Positions 27,068-36,293 of a DNA stretch of 64,000 nt are shown here, piece after piece. The notes under the pieces were generated by a model. It was not told the origin of the DNA, did no database searches, and saw nothing but the letters and a program-made list of their open reading frames with translations. The stretch is from an uncultured Campylobacter sp. (GTDB lineage Bacteria; Campylobacterota; Campylobacteria; Campylobacterales; Campylobacteraceae), in the NCBI RefSeq assembly GCF_937996225.1, contig NZ_CALKTC010000019.1, positions 1-64,000 on the forward strand. The letters run 5' to 3'. The position numbers and the translations under genes were made by a program. Position 1 is the first letter of the stretch, and every line of letters starts with the position of its first letter.

Positions 27068-28283
27068 AGATTTCTAGCGCCTCTTTTCGCACCCGCTCGA
27101 TCGTCGTGCCGTGCGCGAGCGCCGCGGCCTTGCACTCGTCAAATTCAGGCTTTATTTTTTGCGCTTGCCCGTTGCCTGAAATTTTAAGCCCTATCTCGCC
27201 GAATTTCGTCTGCACCCGCACAAGCTCGCGCTTTAGCTCGGTTTTAGCAACCTCTACCTCGCGGACGCCGATCGCCGTCGTGTGCGTAAATATCAGATCC
27301 TTTAAATTTTGCGCGTCCTGCTTGCGGCACAGCGCGTTTAGCTCAAAGCCCATGCGCCCCTTTTTCATAAAAATAGAGCGGCTAAATACGTCTAGCGCGC
27401 CGTTTTCGCGTAAAATTTCGCATGCAAAGGCAAAGCTCTCGGCATCCATATCGTCGATGCTGGTGGAGATCAGAATTTGCTTACAAACCTCGTCGCAGCC
27501 CGAGCGCGCGCTTAAATTTCGCTCGTCCCCTTCGCCGCGCTCCTCATTGGTTTCGCAAAGCATCACTCGAAGCACGTTTGCAAAGTCTGCGGCATCTTTA
27601 TCGCCTGCGCCGTAGCCGATCTTTTCGATTTTAAAGCTCGCATTATCTGCAAACTCGTCCGCGCAAGCCTTTAAAATCGCCGCTCCCGTGGGCGTAGTCA
27701 TCTCGAAATTTGCGCGTCCGAGGCTTATGGGCACGCCTTTTAAAATTTCGCAGACGGCGGGTGCAGGCACGCTAAGCTCGCCATGATCGCATTTGGCTAC
27801 GCCGCCGCCAAGCTCGATTTTAGAGCTTAGCACGCGCGAGACGCCTAAATTTTCAAAAAGATACTCAAAGCAGATCGCTGCGCCCGTGACGTCGGCGATG
27901 CTATCGATCGCGCCGATCTCGTGAAAATGCACCCGCTCTATCTGTGTGCCGTGGACTTTGGCCTCCGCCTCGGCAACGGTGCGAAATATCGCGCCCGCTC
28001 TTTGTTTGCAGCTCTGGCTTAAATTTGAACTCTCTAAAATTTGCCTGATGTTCGCGTAGCTTCTGGCGTGAGGCTGCGATTTTAGCGGTACTACGTCGAT
28101 TTTTGTCGCGGCGATGCCGTTTTTTAGCACGTTTTTGCGCACGAGCTTAAATTCGCCATGCAAATTTAATTTCTCTAACTCGGCGCAAAGATAGCCAAAA
28201 TCCACGCCAAGCTCCACCAGCGCGCCTAAATTCATATCGCCGCTGATGCCCGCGCTCGCGTCATAATATAAAATTTTAGCCAA
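27039..28283 (-). CDS. larC: pincer cofactor nickel insertase LarC
   Basis: A 414-residue CTP-dependent cyclometallase that installs nickel in the pincer cofactor. It starts with LYYDASAGISGDMNLGALVELG, the standard beginning, and has VHFHEIGAIDSIADVTGAA near 120 and TTPTGAAILKA near 200. In Lactobacillus plantarum LarC is made by programmed frameshift from two frames; here it is one uninterrupted frame. A Glu/Arg-rich, poorly conserved loop (EERGEGDERNLSARSG) sits in the middle. It follows larA by two bases. Confidence 0.93.
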   Translation of the reverse strand: MAKILYYDASAGISGDMNLGALVELGVDFGYLCAELEKLNLHGEFKLVRKNVLKNGIAATKIDVVPLKSQPHARSYANIRQILESSNLSQSCKQRAGAIFRTVAEAEAKVHGTQIERVHFHEIGAIDSIADVTGAAICFEYLFENLGVSRVLSSKIELGGGVAKCDHGELSVPAPAVCEILKGVPISLGRANFEMTTPTGAAILKACADEFADNASFKIEKIGYGAGDKDAADFANVLRVMLCETNEERGEGDERNLSARSGCDEVCKQILISTSIDDMDAESFAFACEILRENGALDVFSRSIFMKKGRMGFELNALCRKQDAQNLKDLIFTHTTAIGVREVEVAKTELKRELVRVQTKFGEIGLKISGNGQAQKIKPEFDECKAAALAHGTTIERVRKEALEIYDETRKTKG

Positions 28284-28285
28284 AC

Positions 28286-29536
28286 TTACGCCTTAGGCAC
28301 CGTCATCGAGCCAAACGGCAGGATGATGATTTTAGCGTCCGCGCCCTTTTGCGCGAGCGCGTCGTCCACGGCTTTTTGGATGTCGTGGTATGGCTTTAGA
28401 TGCACGGCGCGCATCTCATCGTCGCTAAGATCCGACACCGCCCAGGTCTGCGCCCAGAGCGATATTTCGGCCATCTTAGCTGCCTTGTGATAGCCGAGCT
28501 TAAAGCCCGCGCTGATCTTTTCGAGTACCTTTTTAGGCGTGTCGGCGGAGGCCATCAGATCAAAAAACGGCTTTGGTCCGATGCCGGTGCGGCACTTTGC
28601 GACCATTATTAAAATTCCGTCCTGCGCGAGTGCTAGTTTGCCGTTATCTAGGGCTTTTTGAGCTTGATAGAGATCGACGTCCATCGGATATGGCGCGACC
28701 GAGATCACGATGTCGGCCTTGCGCGGGATATTTACGCAAAATACCTCGTCTGCCTTTTTTACGCAGTCGTAAAAGCTATCGTTTAGATCGCCCGCGCTTG
28801 CGTAATACACGCCGTGCTCGCTATCAAGCACCGTCTGGATCGAAAAAACGTCGATGTGCGCTAGCACCTTCATCGCGTCTATCATATCCTCGTGCACTGG
28901 GTTGCCCTCTAGGCGCAGCGCCTGCGCGTCGGAGCTAAGAGCTAGTTTATGGTTTTGCGTGATGCTCTCATACGACGCCGTGCCCGGTAAAAATGCCTTT
29001 CTGCCGCCGGTGTAGCCTGCGAAATAGTGCGGTTCAACCGAGCCTATGACGATCACTTTTTTCGCCTCGGCTACGATTTTGTTTAGATACATCTGCGTGC
29101 CGTTTTTGCTCTCGCCTAAAAAGACCATCTCGTCGTGCTTGGAGTCGTGATCGTGAACTTCGTTTTTGGCTCTGATCTCCGCGTAAATTTCTTTGCCGAA
29201 GATCATCTCGTATTCTTCCTGCGTGCCCTCTCTGTGGCAGCCCGTGGCGATGATGAAAATTTTATTTTTCTCGCGGATTTTCGGGTAAATTTGCTTTAAA
29301 ACTTTTGCGGTAGGCGTAGGCCTCGTGCCGTCGTTTACGATGATTACGATCTTTTCATCGCCTGCGATAAAATCATCGAAACTTTTTTGATTTATCGGAT
29401 TTGCGAGAGCCTTTGCGATGAGCGCCGTTTCGTCAAATTTAGCCACGGGGTTGGGGTTAAAAACGCCGAGCAAATTTTTCTCGTTTATCTCTAAGCTTAG
29501 ATGATCATCTTTGCCGTATGCGATAGGGATTTGCAT
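28286..29536 (-). CDS. larA: nickel-dependent lactate racemase LarA
   Basis: A 416-residue enzyme interconverting D- and L-lactate, or a related 2-hydroxy acid, by hydride transfer on a nickel pincer cofactor. K180 in YTGGRKAFLPG and H196 in ITQNHKL match the cofactor-bearing Lys184 and nickel ligand His200 of the L. plantarum enzyme, with the same 16-residue spacing. NDGTRPTPT near 68 and the His-rich EVHDHDSKHDE near 126 also fit. Many LarA homologues act on other substrates, so lactate is likely but not certain. It is the first gene of larA-C-E-B; the ATG follows TAGGAGGCAGAT. Confidence 0.92.
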   Translation of the reverse strand: MQIPIAYGKDDHLSLEINEKNLLGVFNPNPVAKFDETALIAKALANPINQKSFDDFIAGDEKIVIIVNDGTRPTPTAKVLKQIYPKIREKNKIFIIATGCHREGTQEEYEMIFGKEIYAEIRAKNEVHDHDSKHDEMVFLGESKNGTQMYLNKIVAEAKKVIVIGSVEPHYFAGYTGGRKAFLPGTASYESITQNHKLALSSDAQALRLEGNPVHEDMIDAMKVLAHIDVFSIQTVLDSEHGVYYASAGDLNDSFYDCVKKADEVFCVNIPRKADIVISVAPYPMDVDLYQAQKALDNGKLALAQDGILIMVAKCRTGIGPKPFFDLMASADTPKKVLEKISAGFKLGYHKAAKMAEISLWAQTWAVSDLSDDEMRAVHLKPYHDIQKAVDDALAQKGADAKIIILPFGSMTVPKA

Positions 29537-29711
29537 ATCTGCCTCCTATGTGGAATTTGGCGGGATTATAACGTAAATTTTATTTAAAACGAATTAGCCT
29601 CGCGCGGGTTATGAACGGAATTTAGAAAGCTTTAGAATTTAAAAATTTAGAGCATTTAAAATTTCAAAATTTTATAAAATTTTAAAAAGCCGCTGGGATT
29701 TGAAATTTAAA

Positions 29712-29736
29712 GCTCGCGAGTGTTGAACTCGCGAGC
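29712..29736 (-). terminator. intrinsic terminator of dcuB
   Basis: Perfect ten-base stem GCTCGCGAGT / ACTCGCGAGC with loop GTTGA, followed on the minus strand by TTAAATTTC. It starts ten bases past the transporter stop codon. Confidence 0.7.
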
Positions 29737-29745
29737 ATATAGCTA

Positions 29746-31413
29746 TTATAAATAGCCGTAAATATGAGCGAAGATAAAACCCATCGCGCATGAAGTAAGA
29801 ACACCTATTAGCCCAGGGAAAATGAAGCTGTGGTTGATGACGAATCTGCCGATGTGCGTAGTGCCGGAGCGGTCGAACTGGATCGCCGCAAGATCGCTCG
29901 GATAGGTAGGTAGGATATAGTATCCGTAGCAAGCCGGTGCAAATGCAATAATAAGGCCCGGATCAATACCGATGCTAACCGCTAGCGGTACGAAAGTAGC
30001 AACCGCCGCCGCTTGAGAGTTAAGGAATTTACTAATTAGCAGCGAAACGATGACATATGTCCACGGATACGCCATAACGACCTTACCTAGCGACGCTTTA
30101 AGCATTTCGATGTGAGCGGTAAACATAGTCTCTGCCATCCATGAAATTCCATAGATCGCCACGAGCGCTATCATACCGCTATGAAAAATTTCATTTTTAG
30201 CGATATTGCCCGCTTTTATGCCCGAAGCGATCATCATGATGGATGCTGCAAGAAGCATGAAAATTTGAATGGTTAAGACCATATTTAAATTTGTGGTCTT
30301 TTTCATAGTATCTTTTACGACAATGCTTGCATTTGCGATACTTTCGCTCTTATCGCCTGTCGTGATGACGACATTTCCGTCTTGAGAGACGATGCTTTGA
30401 GTAAGCTTTTTATCTTTGTCGTAAATTTCGACGCTATTAAATTTCGTCGCATCTTTGGCTTTGGACTCTTTGACGTTTGAGACGACCTTGCCACCGTCTA
30501 CCATGGAGATAACCTGACCATCTTTAATCGTGATATTTTTGACCGTTTTTTTATCGACGATGATCTCTACGGATTTGCCCGGGACATTTTTAGTCCACGC
30601 AGGACGCAAGCTTTTCTCGTAACCTAAAACCGCTACTAGCGCAATAGTGGCTAAGAATATCCACATGCAAACCCACTTAATCCTAGGAAGCTTTTGACCT
30701 AACAATGTCGTGCTTTCGCCGTAGATATATTTTTTCTGCTCTGGATCTTTGATCTTTTCTTGAAATTCCGGATCTTTATCTAGATCTTTACCTCTAAAAA
30801 TCGACCACGTTCCGATCGCAAGCATACCGATGAAAGTAGAAGGGATTGTTAATTTAAGTAGATCCAAATACGTACTAAAGCCCTCGATATGCACGCCTTG
30901 ACCTAGTAAGATCGCGACCATCGAAACGCCGGCAACCGAAACAGGGCTAGCGATGATAGCAAGCTGCGAGGAGATTGTAGAAGCAGCCATCGGGCGCTCA
31001 GGGCGAATCCCATTTTTAATAGCTACGTCATAGATGATCGGAAGCAGCGTATAGACGGTGTGTCCCGTTCCGCATAAGATTGTAAGCGTCCACGCAACAG
31101 TTGGAGCGATGATACAAACCATCTTTGGATGCTTACGAAGCAATTTCTCCGCTATTTGAAGCATTACATCAAGCCCTCCCGTAGCCTGTAGCGTTGCACT
31201 TGCTACGACAACTGCGAGGATAGTTAAAATAACGTCCACTGCCGGCTTACCCGGCTCTAATCTAAATCCAAACACTAAGATCACTAAGCCTATACCGCCT
31301 AGAATTCCCAGCGCCATACCACCTTTTTTAGCACCATAAAACAAACAGCCCAAGACTATAATGAGCTGCAAAAAGAATTGAGTGCTTTCAGACAAACTTG
31401 TCAGAAACTCCAT
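29746..31413 (-). CDS. dcuB: anaerobic C4-dicarboxylate transporter, DcuB type, with an extra domain
   Basis: A 555-residue inner membrane antiporter that exchanges fumarate, malate or aspartate for succinate during anaerobic growth. Wording such as GGMALGILGGIGLVILVF, ATGGLDVMLQIAEKLLR, CGTGHTVYTLLPIIYD and ISSQLAIIASPVSVAG is that of the Dcu family. Typical members have about 440 residues; the excess is a hydrophilic insert at about residues 268-370, between two helices. It is rich in Lys, Val and Asp, with strand-like repeats on KDGQVISM and SQDGNVVIT, and ends before the helix that begins near LNMVLTIQIF. A perfect TATAAT box lies 39 bases upstream. The terminator follows closely, so it is monocistronic. 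Confidence 0.88.
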   Translation of the reverse strand: MEFLTSLSESTQFFLQLIIVLGCLFYGAKKGGMALGILGGIGLVILVFGFRLEPGKPAVDVILTILAVVVASATLQATGGLDVMLQIAEKLLRKHPKMVCIIAPTVAWTLTILCGTGHTVYTLLPIIYDVAIKNGIRPERPMAASTISSQLAIIASPVSVAGVSMVAILLGQGVHIEGFSTYLDLLKLTIPSTFIGMLAIGTWSIFRGKDLDKDPEFQEKIKDPEQKKYIYGESTTLLGQKLPRIKWVCMWIFLATIALVAVLGYEKSLRPAWTKNVPGKSVEIIVDKKTVKNITIKDGQVISMVDGGKVVSNVKESKAKDATKFNSVEIYDKDKKLTQSIVSQDGNVVITTGDKSESIANASIVVKDTMKKTTNLNMVLTIQIFMLLAASIMMIASGIKAGNIAKNEIFHSGMIALVAIYGISWMAETMFTAHIEMLKASLGKVVMAYPWTYVIVSLLISKFLNSQAAAVATFVPLAVSIGIDPGLIIAFAPACYGYYILPTYPSDLAAIQFDRSGTTHIGRFVINHSFIFPGLIGVLTSCAMGFIFAHIYGYL

Positions 31414-31451
31414 AGTTTCTCCTTCAGTAAAATTTAAAACAAACTTTGGCG

Positions 31452-31457
31452 ATTATA
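31452..31457 (-). promoter_or_regulatory. -10 box for dcuB
   Basis: On the minus strand the bases read GTTAGTATAATCG, a consensus TATAAT 39 bases before the dcuB start. In Campylobacter the -10 box dominates promoters and a -35 box is often absent; none is obvious here. Confidence 0.5.
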
Positions 31458-31712
31458 CTAACTTTTTATTTAAACAAAATTAAAGGAGCGTTGCGAATTT
31501 TAAAAATCTGTCAAAATAAAAATTTACTGAAATTATAATTTTAAATGCGGAATTTATATAGCAAAAATGCGAAAAATAAAATTTTACTTAGAGCTATTTT
31601 TATATCGTAGAATTTCGTAACTTTTAAGAAATCTTAGAATTTCATTATAGCTCAAGCTTTAAACCGATTTTTAAGCCTTGGAGTAGTATCATTTCGCAAA
31701 GAGTGGATTAAG

Positions 31713-32870
31713 ATGAATTTTATAAAATTTTGTATTGCCTTTTTGATTTGTTTATCGCAGATGGCAACAGCTGGCAGCTTTGATCTAAATGCCACGCTGC
31801 GTCTGGGTACATTCGACGCAAGCTCGCACCGACTGCTTTTATGCGGTAGTGGCGGCGAGCTTAGGATGTTTGATACTGCTAAATGGAATGTGGAGTTCGC
31901 GCAAAAATACAGCGATAATGAAATTACGGCTCTAAATTTCAAAAACGGCAAAATTTATCTAGCTTGGGGCGGAGCCGAAATCGCGGTGCTAAACGATAGA
32001 TTAAAGTTTTTACGCACGCTTAAGACGGGACGTAGCGGTACAGCCCAAATAGATGCGATCTATGCCGCAAAAGACGTGATTTACGCGGTAGTGGATAAGA
32101 ATCAACTAATAAGATTAGACGAGGACCCTGATAACAGCGCGGACGGCGGCTACGCCCCAGATGAGAATTCCACCGCGAACGGGCAATCTTTAAATAGAAA
32201 TTCCATCCCCGATGGGCTGCGCGGAATTTCATTTCATTACGGCAGAATCAATGCCGTTAGCCTGGGCGCTAACGGACTTTGCGTCGCAAGCTGGAGCGGC
32301 GTAGCCTGTTTTAGCGCAGATCTCGTCGCGACTAAATTTAGCGGTATCAATGCCGCGCTTAATCGCGCCGCGCAGGGAGAGCTTAGTGGCGTGAAATCTA
32401 AAGATGCGGAATTTGATAGCACAAAAAGCGTGCAAGGCTCCGAGCCAAACGAAACTAAAGTTAGCGGCGCAAAGAGCGCGGAATTTCAAAGCTCAGAATT
32501 TAAAGGCGCAAAATTTCAAGACGAGGGGCTTAAAACTCAAAGCGAAATTTCAGCCGAAGCTGGCAATAAAAATTTAAGCGGCTCTATAGCCACTGCGCTT
32601 GCAGACTGCGACGGGACGCTGTTTGTGGGCGATATAGAGGGGAATTTTATAAATTTAAAAAGCGGCGAGCGCAAAAGCGTGGGCTCTTGGATCAAATCCA
32701 TCGTGTGCGCCCGCGGCACGCAGTTTATCGCTACTAAAGATAAAATTTACGAAAATCAAAAAGTAGGATTAAAGGAGGTTGTGGATTTAAAAAGCGAATT
32801 TTTAGCGATGTACGCAGACGGGGAAGCGATCCTCGTAGTCAGCAAATCAGGTAAAATTTTAAAATTCTAA
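31713..32870 (+). CDS. periplasmic beta-propeller-like protein of the nos locus
   Basis: A 385-residue protein with a Sec signal peptide (about residues 1-20, ending ATAGS) and short repeated strand blocks such as HRLLLCGSGGELRMFD, GKIYLAWGGAEIAVLND and GTLFVGDIEGNFINL, like WD or PQQ-type propeller blades. Residues about 150-290 are filled by a low-complexity linker with many EF, KF and NS steps. Genes for NapL-type propellers accompany nap and nos genes in epsilonproteobacteria. It lies 12 bases before nosZ and is probably the first gene of the operon. Function is unknown; a role in reductase assembly is inference. Confidence 0.6.
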   Translation: MNFIKFCIAFLICLSQMATAGSFDLNATLRLGTFDASSHRLLLCGSGGELRMFDTAKWNVEFAQKYSDNEITALNFKNGKIYLAWGGAEIAVLNDRLKFLRTLKTGRSGTAQIDAIYAAKDVIYAVVDKNQLIRLDEDPDNSADGGYAPDENSTANGQSLNRNSIPDGLRGISFHYGRINAVSLGANGLCVASWSGVACFSADLVATKFSGINAALNRAAQGELSGVKSKDAEFDSTKSVQGSEPNETKVSGAKSAEFQSSEFKGAKFQDEGLKTQSEISAEAGNKNLSGSIATALADCDGTLFVGDIEGNFINLKSGERKSVGSWIKSIVCARGTQFIATKDKIYENQKVGLKEVVDLKSEFLAMYADGEAILVVSKSGKILKF

Positions 32871-32882
32871 GAAAGGATTAGT

Positions 32883-35474
32883 ATGTTAAAAAGTTTCAAA
32901 CCCGTGCTTTTGGGCTCGGTTTTGTTCGCCGCAAGCGCCCTGTGTGCCGCGGATAGCGACCTAGAGCGCGTGATGAAAGAACGAAATTTAAGCGAAAAAG
33001 ACGTTTTAGCGGCGGCTAAGACCTATCAGCCGACCGGTAGGAAGGACGATTATATGGTCTTCTCTTCCGGCGGTCAAAGCGGACAGGTGATCGTTTACGG
33101 CGTGCCGTCGATGAGGATCTACAAATATATCGGCGTATTTACCCCGGAGCCTTGGCAAGGATACGGCTTTGACGAGGAGAGCAAGGCGGTCTTAAGATCG
33201 GGCTCCATTAACGGCAAAGAGATCAACTGGGGCGATACTCACCACCCAAATTTCAGCGAAAAAAACGGCGAGTATGTGGGCGATTATCTCTTTATTAACG
33301 ATAAGGCAAACCCAAGAATCGCGGTTATAAATTTATCAGATTTCGAAACCACTCAAATAGTCGTAAATCCGGTAATCAAAAGCGATCACGGCGGCTCTTT
33401 CGTAACGCCTAATACCGAATACGTCATCGAAACCAGCCAATACGCAGCCCCTTTTGATAACGACTGGCACCCAATCGAGGAGTATCAAGCAGTCTATCGC
33501 GGTGCAGTAACGCTATGGAAATTTGACTACGATAAAGGTAAAATCGACGTAAATAAATCCTTTTCTCTAGAGCTTCCTCCATATATGCAAGATCTAAGTG
33601 ACGCAGGTAAGGGCGAAAGCTTCGGCTGGGCGTTTACTAACAGCTTCAACTCCGAAATGTACACAGGCGGCATCGAAAAGGGTCTGCCTCCTATGGAAGC
33701 TGGCATGAGCCGCAACGATACCGACTACTTGCACGTTTATAACTGGCAAATTCTAGAAAAGCTTGCTCAAGATAGCAAAAACTACAAGGTCGTAAACGGA
33801 CACAGAATCGTTACAATAGACGCCGCTGTAAAAGCGGGAGCGCTATTTTTGATCCCTGAGGCTAAATCTCCTCACGGCGTTGACGTTAGCCCTGATGGCC
33901 GCTATATCATTATCGGCGGTAAACTAGATACTCACGCTAGCGTTTACGATTTTAAAAAGATCAAAGAGCTAATTGATAAAAAAGAATATGCAGGCAAGGA
34001 TCCATACGGAATTCCGATCCTAGATATGCAAAAGACGCTTCACGGACAAGCAGAGCTTGGTCTTGGACCTTTGCATAACACCTTCGATTCGCAAGATGGC
34101 GTAATCTATACATCGCTTTACGTTGATAGCCAGATCGTAAAATGGAACTACAAGACGCTAAAGGTTTTAGATAGGATCAACGTTCACTACAATATCGGTC
34201 ACCTTGATTCTATGGAGGGTAAATCCTCTAAGCCTGTCGGCAAATACGTAATCGCGCTGGATAAGCTTTCGATCGATAGATTTAATCCTATCGGACCGCT
34301 TCATCCGCAAAATCATCAGCTCATCGACATTACAGGACCTAAAATGGAGATGCTTTACGATCTTCCTATCGGTCTAGGTGAGCCGCACGACGTAGTTTCT
34401 ATCGCAGCTAGCAAGCTTCATACGAAACCTACCTATACTATGGGAACAAACTCCCGCACCGGCAAGCAACACCCTGCCATGACGTTAGCGGGTCAAGAGC
34501 GCATCGAGCGCGACGGCAAAAACGTAAAAGTCTATGCTACGGCGATCCGCAGCCATATTAATCCTGAGCACATCGAGGTTAATAAGGACGATAACGTAAC
34601 GATCTATATGACAAATTTAGAGCGTGCCGAGGACGAAACTCACGGCTTTACGGTTGATGATTACGATCTGCATATGTCGCTTGAGCCGGGTAAGACTGCG
34701 AGCGTAAATTTCATCGCAGATAAAGAGGGCGTATTTCCTTTCTACTGCACGGAATTCTGCTCTGCGCTGCACCTTGAGATGTTTGGATATCTATACGTAA
34801 AAGATCCGAATAAAAAATACACTTCAGCTAAAGCTTCTATGCTAAAAGCTCTTAGCCCAGAAGCTCTAAAAGCCGAATACGACAAGGTAGTAGCTACGAA
34901 TAAAGCCACCGACGACGTTATTCAATCAGTCGTTAAATTCTTAAAAGAGAAAAACTACGAGAAATATCCTAAGGTCAAGGCTTTAGTCGATGACGCGCTG
35001 GATCAATACGGCAAAATTCCTGAAACCAAAGCCAAGGCAGACGCCGCGGTAAAAGCCGGCGATATGAACGGCGCGATACTTTGGGAAGGTCAAGTTTGGC
35101 AGTACCTAGTAAAAACCGCAGATGTCGGACTTCGCGCTAAAAACAACCTGATCCGCGAGCTCTCCACTCCTATGAGCGAGGCTGCATCTAACGGCGAGAA
35201 GGCCTACCTACGCGGAGGCTGCAACGGCTGCCACGTCATCGGTCAAGTAAGCTCCGGTCCTGATCTAACAGGCGTCCTACTCCGCCATGAAAACGGCGAG
35301 AAATGGGTAGCTGATTTTATCAAAGACCCTGCTAAATTCTACGAAGACGACTACGTTAAGGCAATGATAAATTACTTCAACCTTCGCATGCCAAATCAGC
35401 ATATGAAAGACGAAGAGATCAAAGATATCATCGAATACCTAAAATGGGTCGATGAGAACGCGGGTCTTAACTAG
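32883..35474 (+). CDS. nosZ: nitrous oxide reductase, clade II, with C-terminal cytochrome c domain
   Basis: An 863-residue periplasmic enzyme reducing N2O to N2. A Sec-type signal peptide (MLKSFKPVLLGSVLFAASAL), not a Tat signal, marks clade II. The N-terminal propeller that holds the CuZ site has DTHHPNFSE near residue 119, SDHGGSF and PHGVDVSPDGRYI. The cupredoxin domain carries the CuA ligands in CTEFCSALHLEMFGY near 622-636. A C-terminal monohaem domain with CNGCH near 780 is the extra unit known from Wolinella and Campylobacter NosZ. It is followed by a hairpin and then nosB. Confidence 0.97.
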   Translation: MLKSFKPVLLGSVLFAASALCAADSDLERVMKERNLSEKDVLAAAKTYQPTGRKDDYMVFSSGGQSGQVIVYGVPSMRIYKYIGVFTPEPWQGYGFDEESKAVLRSGSINGKEINWGDTHHPNFSEKNGEYVGDYLFINDKANPRIAVINLSDFETTQIVVNPVIKSDHGGSFVTPNTEYVIETSQYAAPFDNDWHPIEEYQAVYRGAVTLWKFDYDKGKIDVNKSFSLELPPYMQDLSDAGKGESFGWAFTNSFNSEMYTGGIEKGLPPMEAGMSRNDTDYLHVYNWQILEKLAQDSKNYKVVNGHRIVTIDAAVKAGALFLIPEAKSPHGVDVSPDGRYIIIGGKLDTHASVYDFKKIKELIDKKEYAGKDPYGIPILDMQKTLHGQAELGLGPLHNTFDSQDGVIYTSLYVDSQIVKWNYKTLKVLDRINVHYNIGHLDSMEGKSSKPVGKYVIALDKLSIDRFNPIGPLHPQNHQLIDITGPKMEMLYDLPIGLGEPHDVVSIAASKLHTKPTYTMGTNSRTGKQHPAMTLAGQERIERDGKNVKVYATAIRSHINPEHIEVNKDDNVTIYMTNLERAEDETHGFTVDDYDLHMSLEPGKTASVNFIADKEGVFPFYCTEFCSALHLEMFGYLYVKDPNKKYTSAKASMLKALSPEALKAEYDKVVATNKATDDVIQSVVKFLKEKNYEKYPKVKALVDDALDQYGKIPETKAKADAAVKAGDMNGAILWEGQVWQYLVKTADVGLRAKNNLIRELSTPMSEAASNGEKAYLRGGCNGCHVIGQVSSGPDLTGVLLRHENGEKWVADFIKDPAKFYEDDYVKAMINYFNLRMPNQHMKDEEIKDIIEYLKWVDENAGLN

Positions 35475-35480
35475 CCCCAC

Positions 35481-35500
35481 TCTCCCCCGCAAGGGGGAGA
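35481..35500 (+). terminator. hairpin between nosZ and nosB
   Basis: Perfect eight-base stem TCTCCCCC / GGGGGAGA capped by a GCAA tetraloop, seven bases after the nosZ stop. Only ATTTAAAGG follows, so it is a weak terminator or a 3' stabiliser. It would let nosZ be made in excess over the downstream genes. Confidence 0.6.
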
Positions 35501-35516
35501 ATTTAAAGGAGATGAA

Positions 35517-36293
35517 ATGCCAAAATATAAAATTTACGCGATTTTAGCGCTGCTTATTATGACGGTCGCTTTTACCATCCCTACGCTCGGATTTTTCAAA
35601 GTCCAAGGCAAAATCGTATCGGGGCAGGTTAGCAGCGTCTCGCAGCTGCCCGCATACTCCGCACCGATATGGAATTTTTATACGAAAGCATCGTATAAAA
35701 ATCACCTAATTCCTAGTGATGTTAAAAATGATCTAGGCGCGATGCTGGAGCATAAATTTGAAGTGGGGGTCCCTAGCATACCGGTGTGGAAAATTTCACT
35801 CGAAGCGCCGAACTATCCAAAAGAGGCTTTCCCCGATGGAATTCCACTTTACGTCCACGTTGACGGCTTTAGCGGCGATGTCGGCGAGATGAATACCCTA
35901 AACCACTATATCGGAATGTATCCCGTCTGGCGCGGCGGCACGCTCGAGCACTCGCTATCGCCGTATTATCTCATAATCGCTACGATCGGCATGCTTGCGT
36001 TTTTGTACTATGATGGCAAGGGGCAGACTCTGCTTATGATCCTGCCGATCATTGCGCCGCTTATCTTCATCGGCTGCTATGTGGGTTGGCTGTATTGGTT
36101 CGGACACAACCTGCAAGACTGGGGCGCGTTTAAAATAAAGCCTTTTATGCCTACAGCATTTGGCGACGGCAGCGTAGCGCATTTTACTACCCATTCATAT
36201 CCGGCTCTTGGCTTTTGGCTGATGCTGGCCCTGTCGCTGCTATCGGCGTTAGCTCTACTATCTAAGAAAAAATTCCTACGAGAGCATAGATGA
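35517..36293 (+). CDS. nosB: NosB-like membrane protein
   Basis: A 258-residue inner membrane protein found between nosZ and nosD in epsilonproteobacterial nos clusters. One helix lies at the N-terminus (IYAILALLIMTVAF), a periplasmic domain of about 110 residues follows (SQLPAYSAPIWNFYTKASY, YVHVDGFSGDVGEMNTLNHY), and four helices lie between about 145 and 250. The ribosome site AAAGGAGATGAA precedes the ATG. Its stop overlaps nosD by four bases. The exact role is not established; quinol- or assembly-related functions have been proposed for the cluster. Confidence 0.85.
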   Translation: MPKYKIYAILALLIMTVAFTIPTLGFFKVQGKIVSGQVSSVSQLPAYSAPIWNFYTKASYKNHLIPSDVKNDLGAMLEHKFEVGVPSIPVWKISLEAPNYPKEAFPDGIPLYVHVDGFSGDVGEMNTLNHYIGMYPVWRGGTLEHSLSPYYLIIATIGMLAFLYYDGKGQTLLMILPIIAPLIFIGCYVGWLYWFGHNLQDWGAFKIKPFMPTAFGDGSVAHFTTHSYPALGFWLMLALSLLSALALLSKKKFLREHR

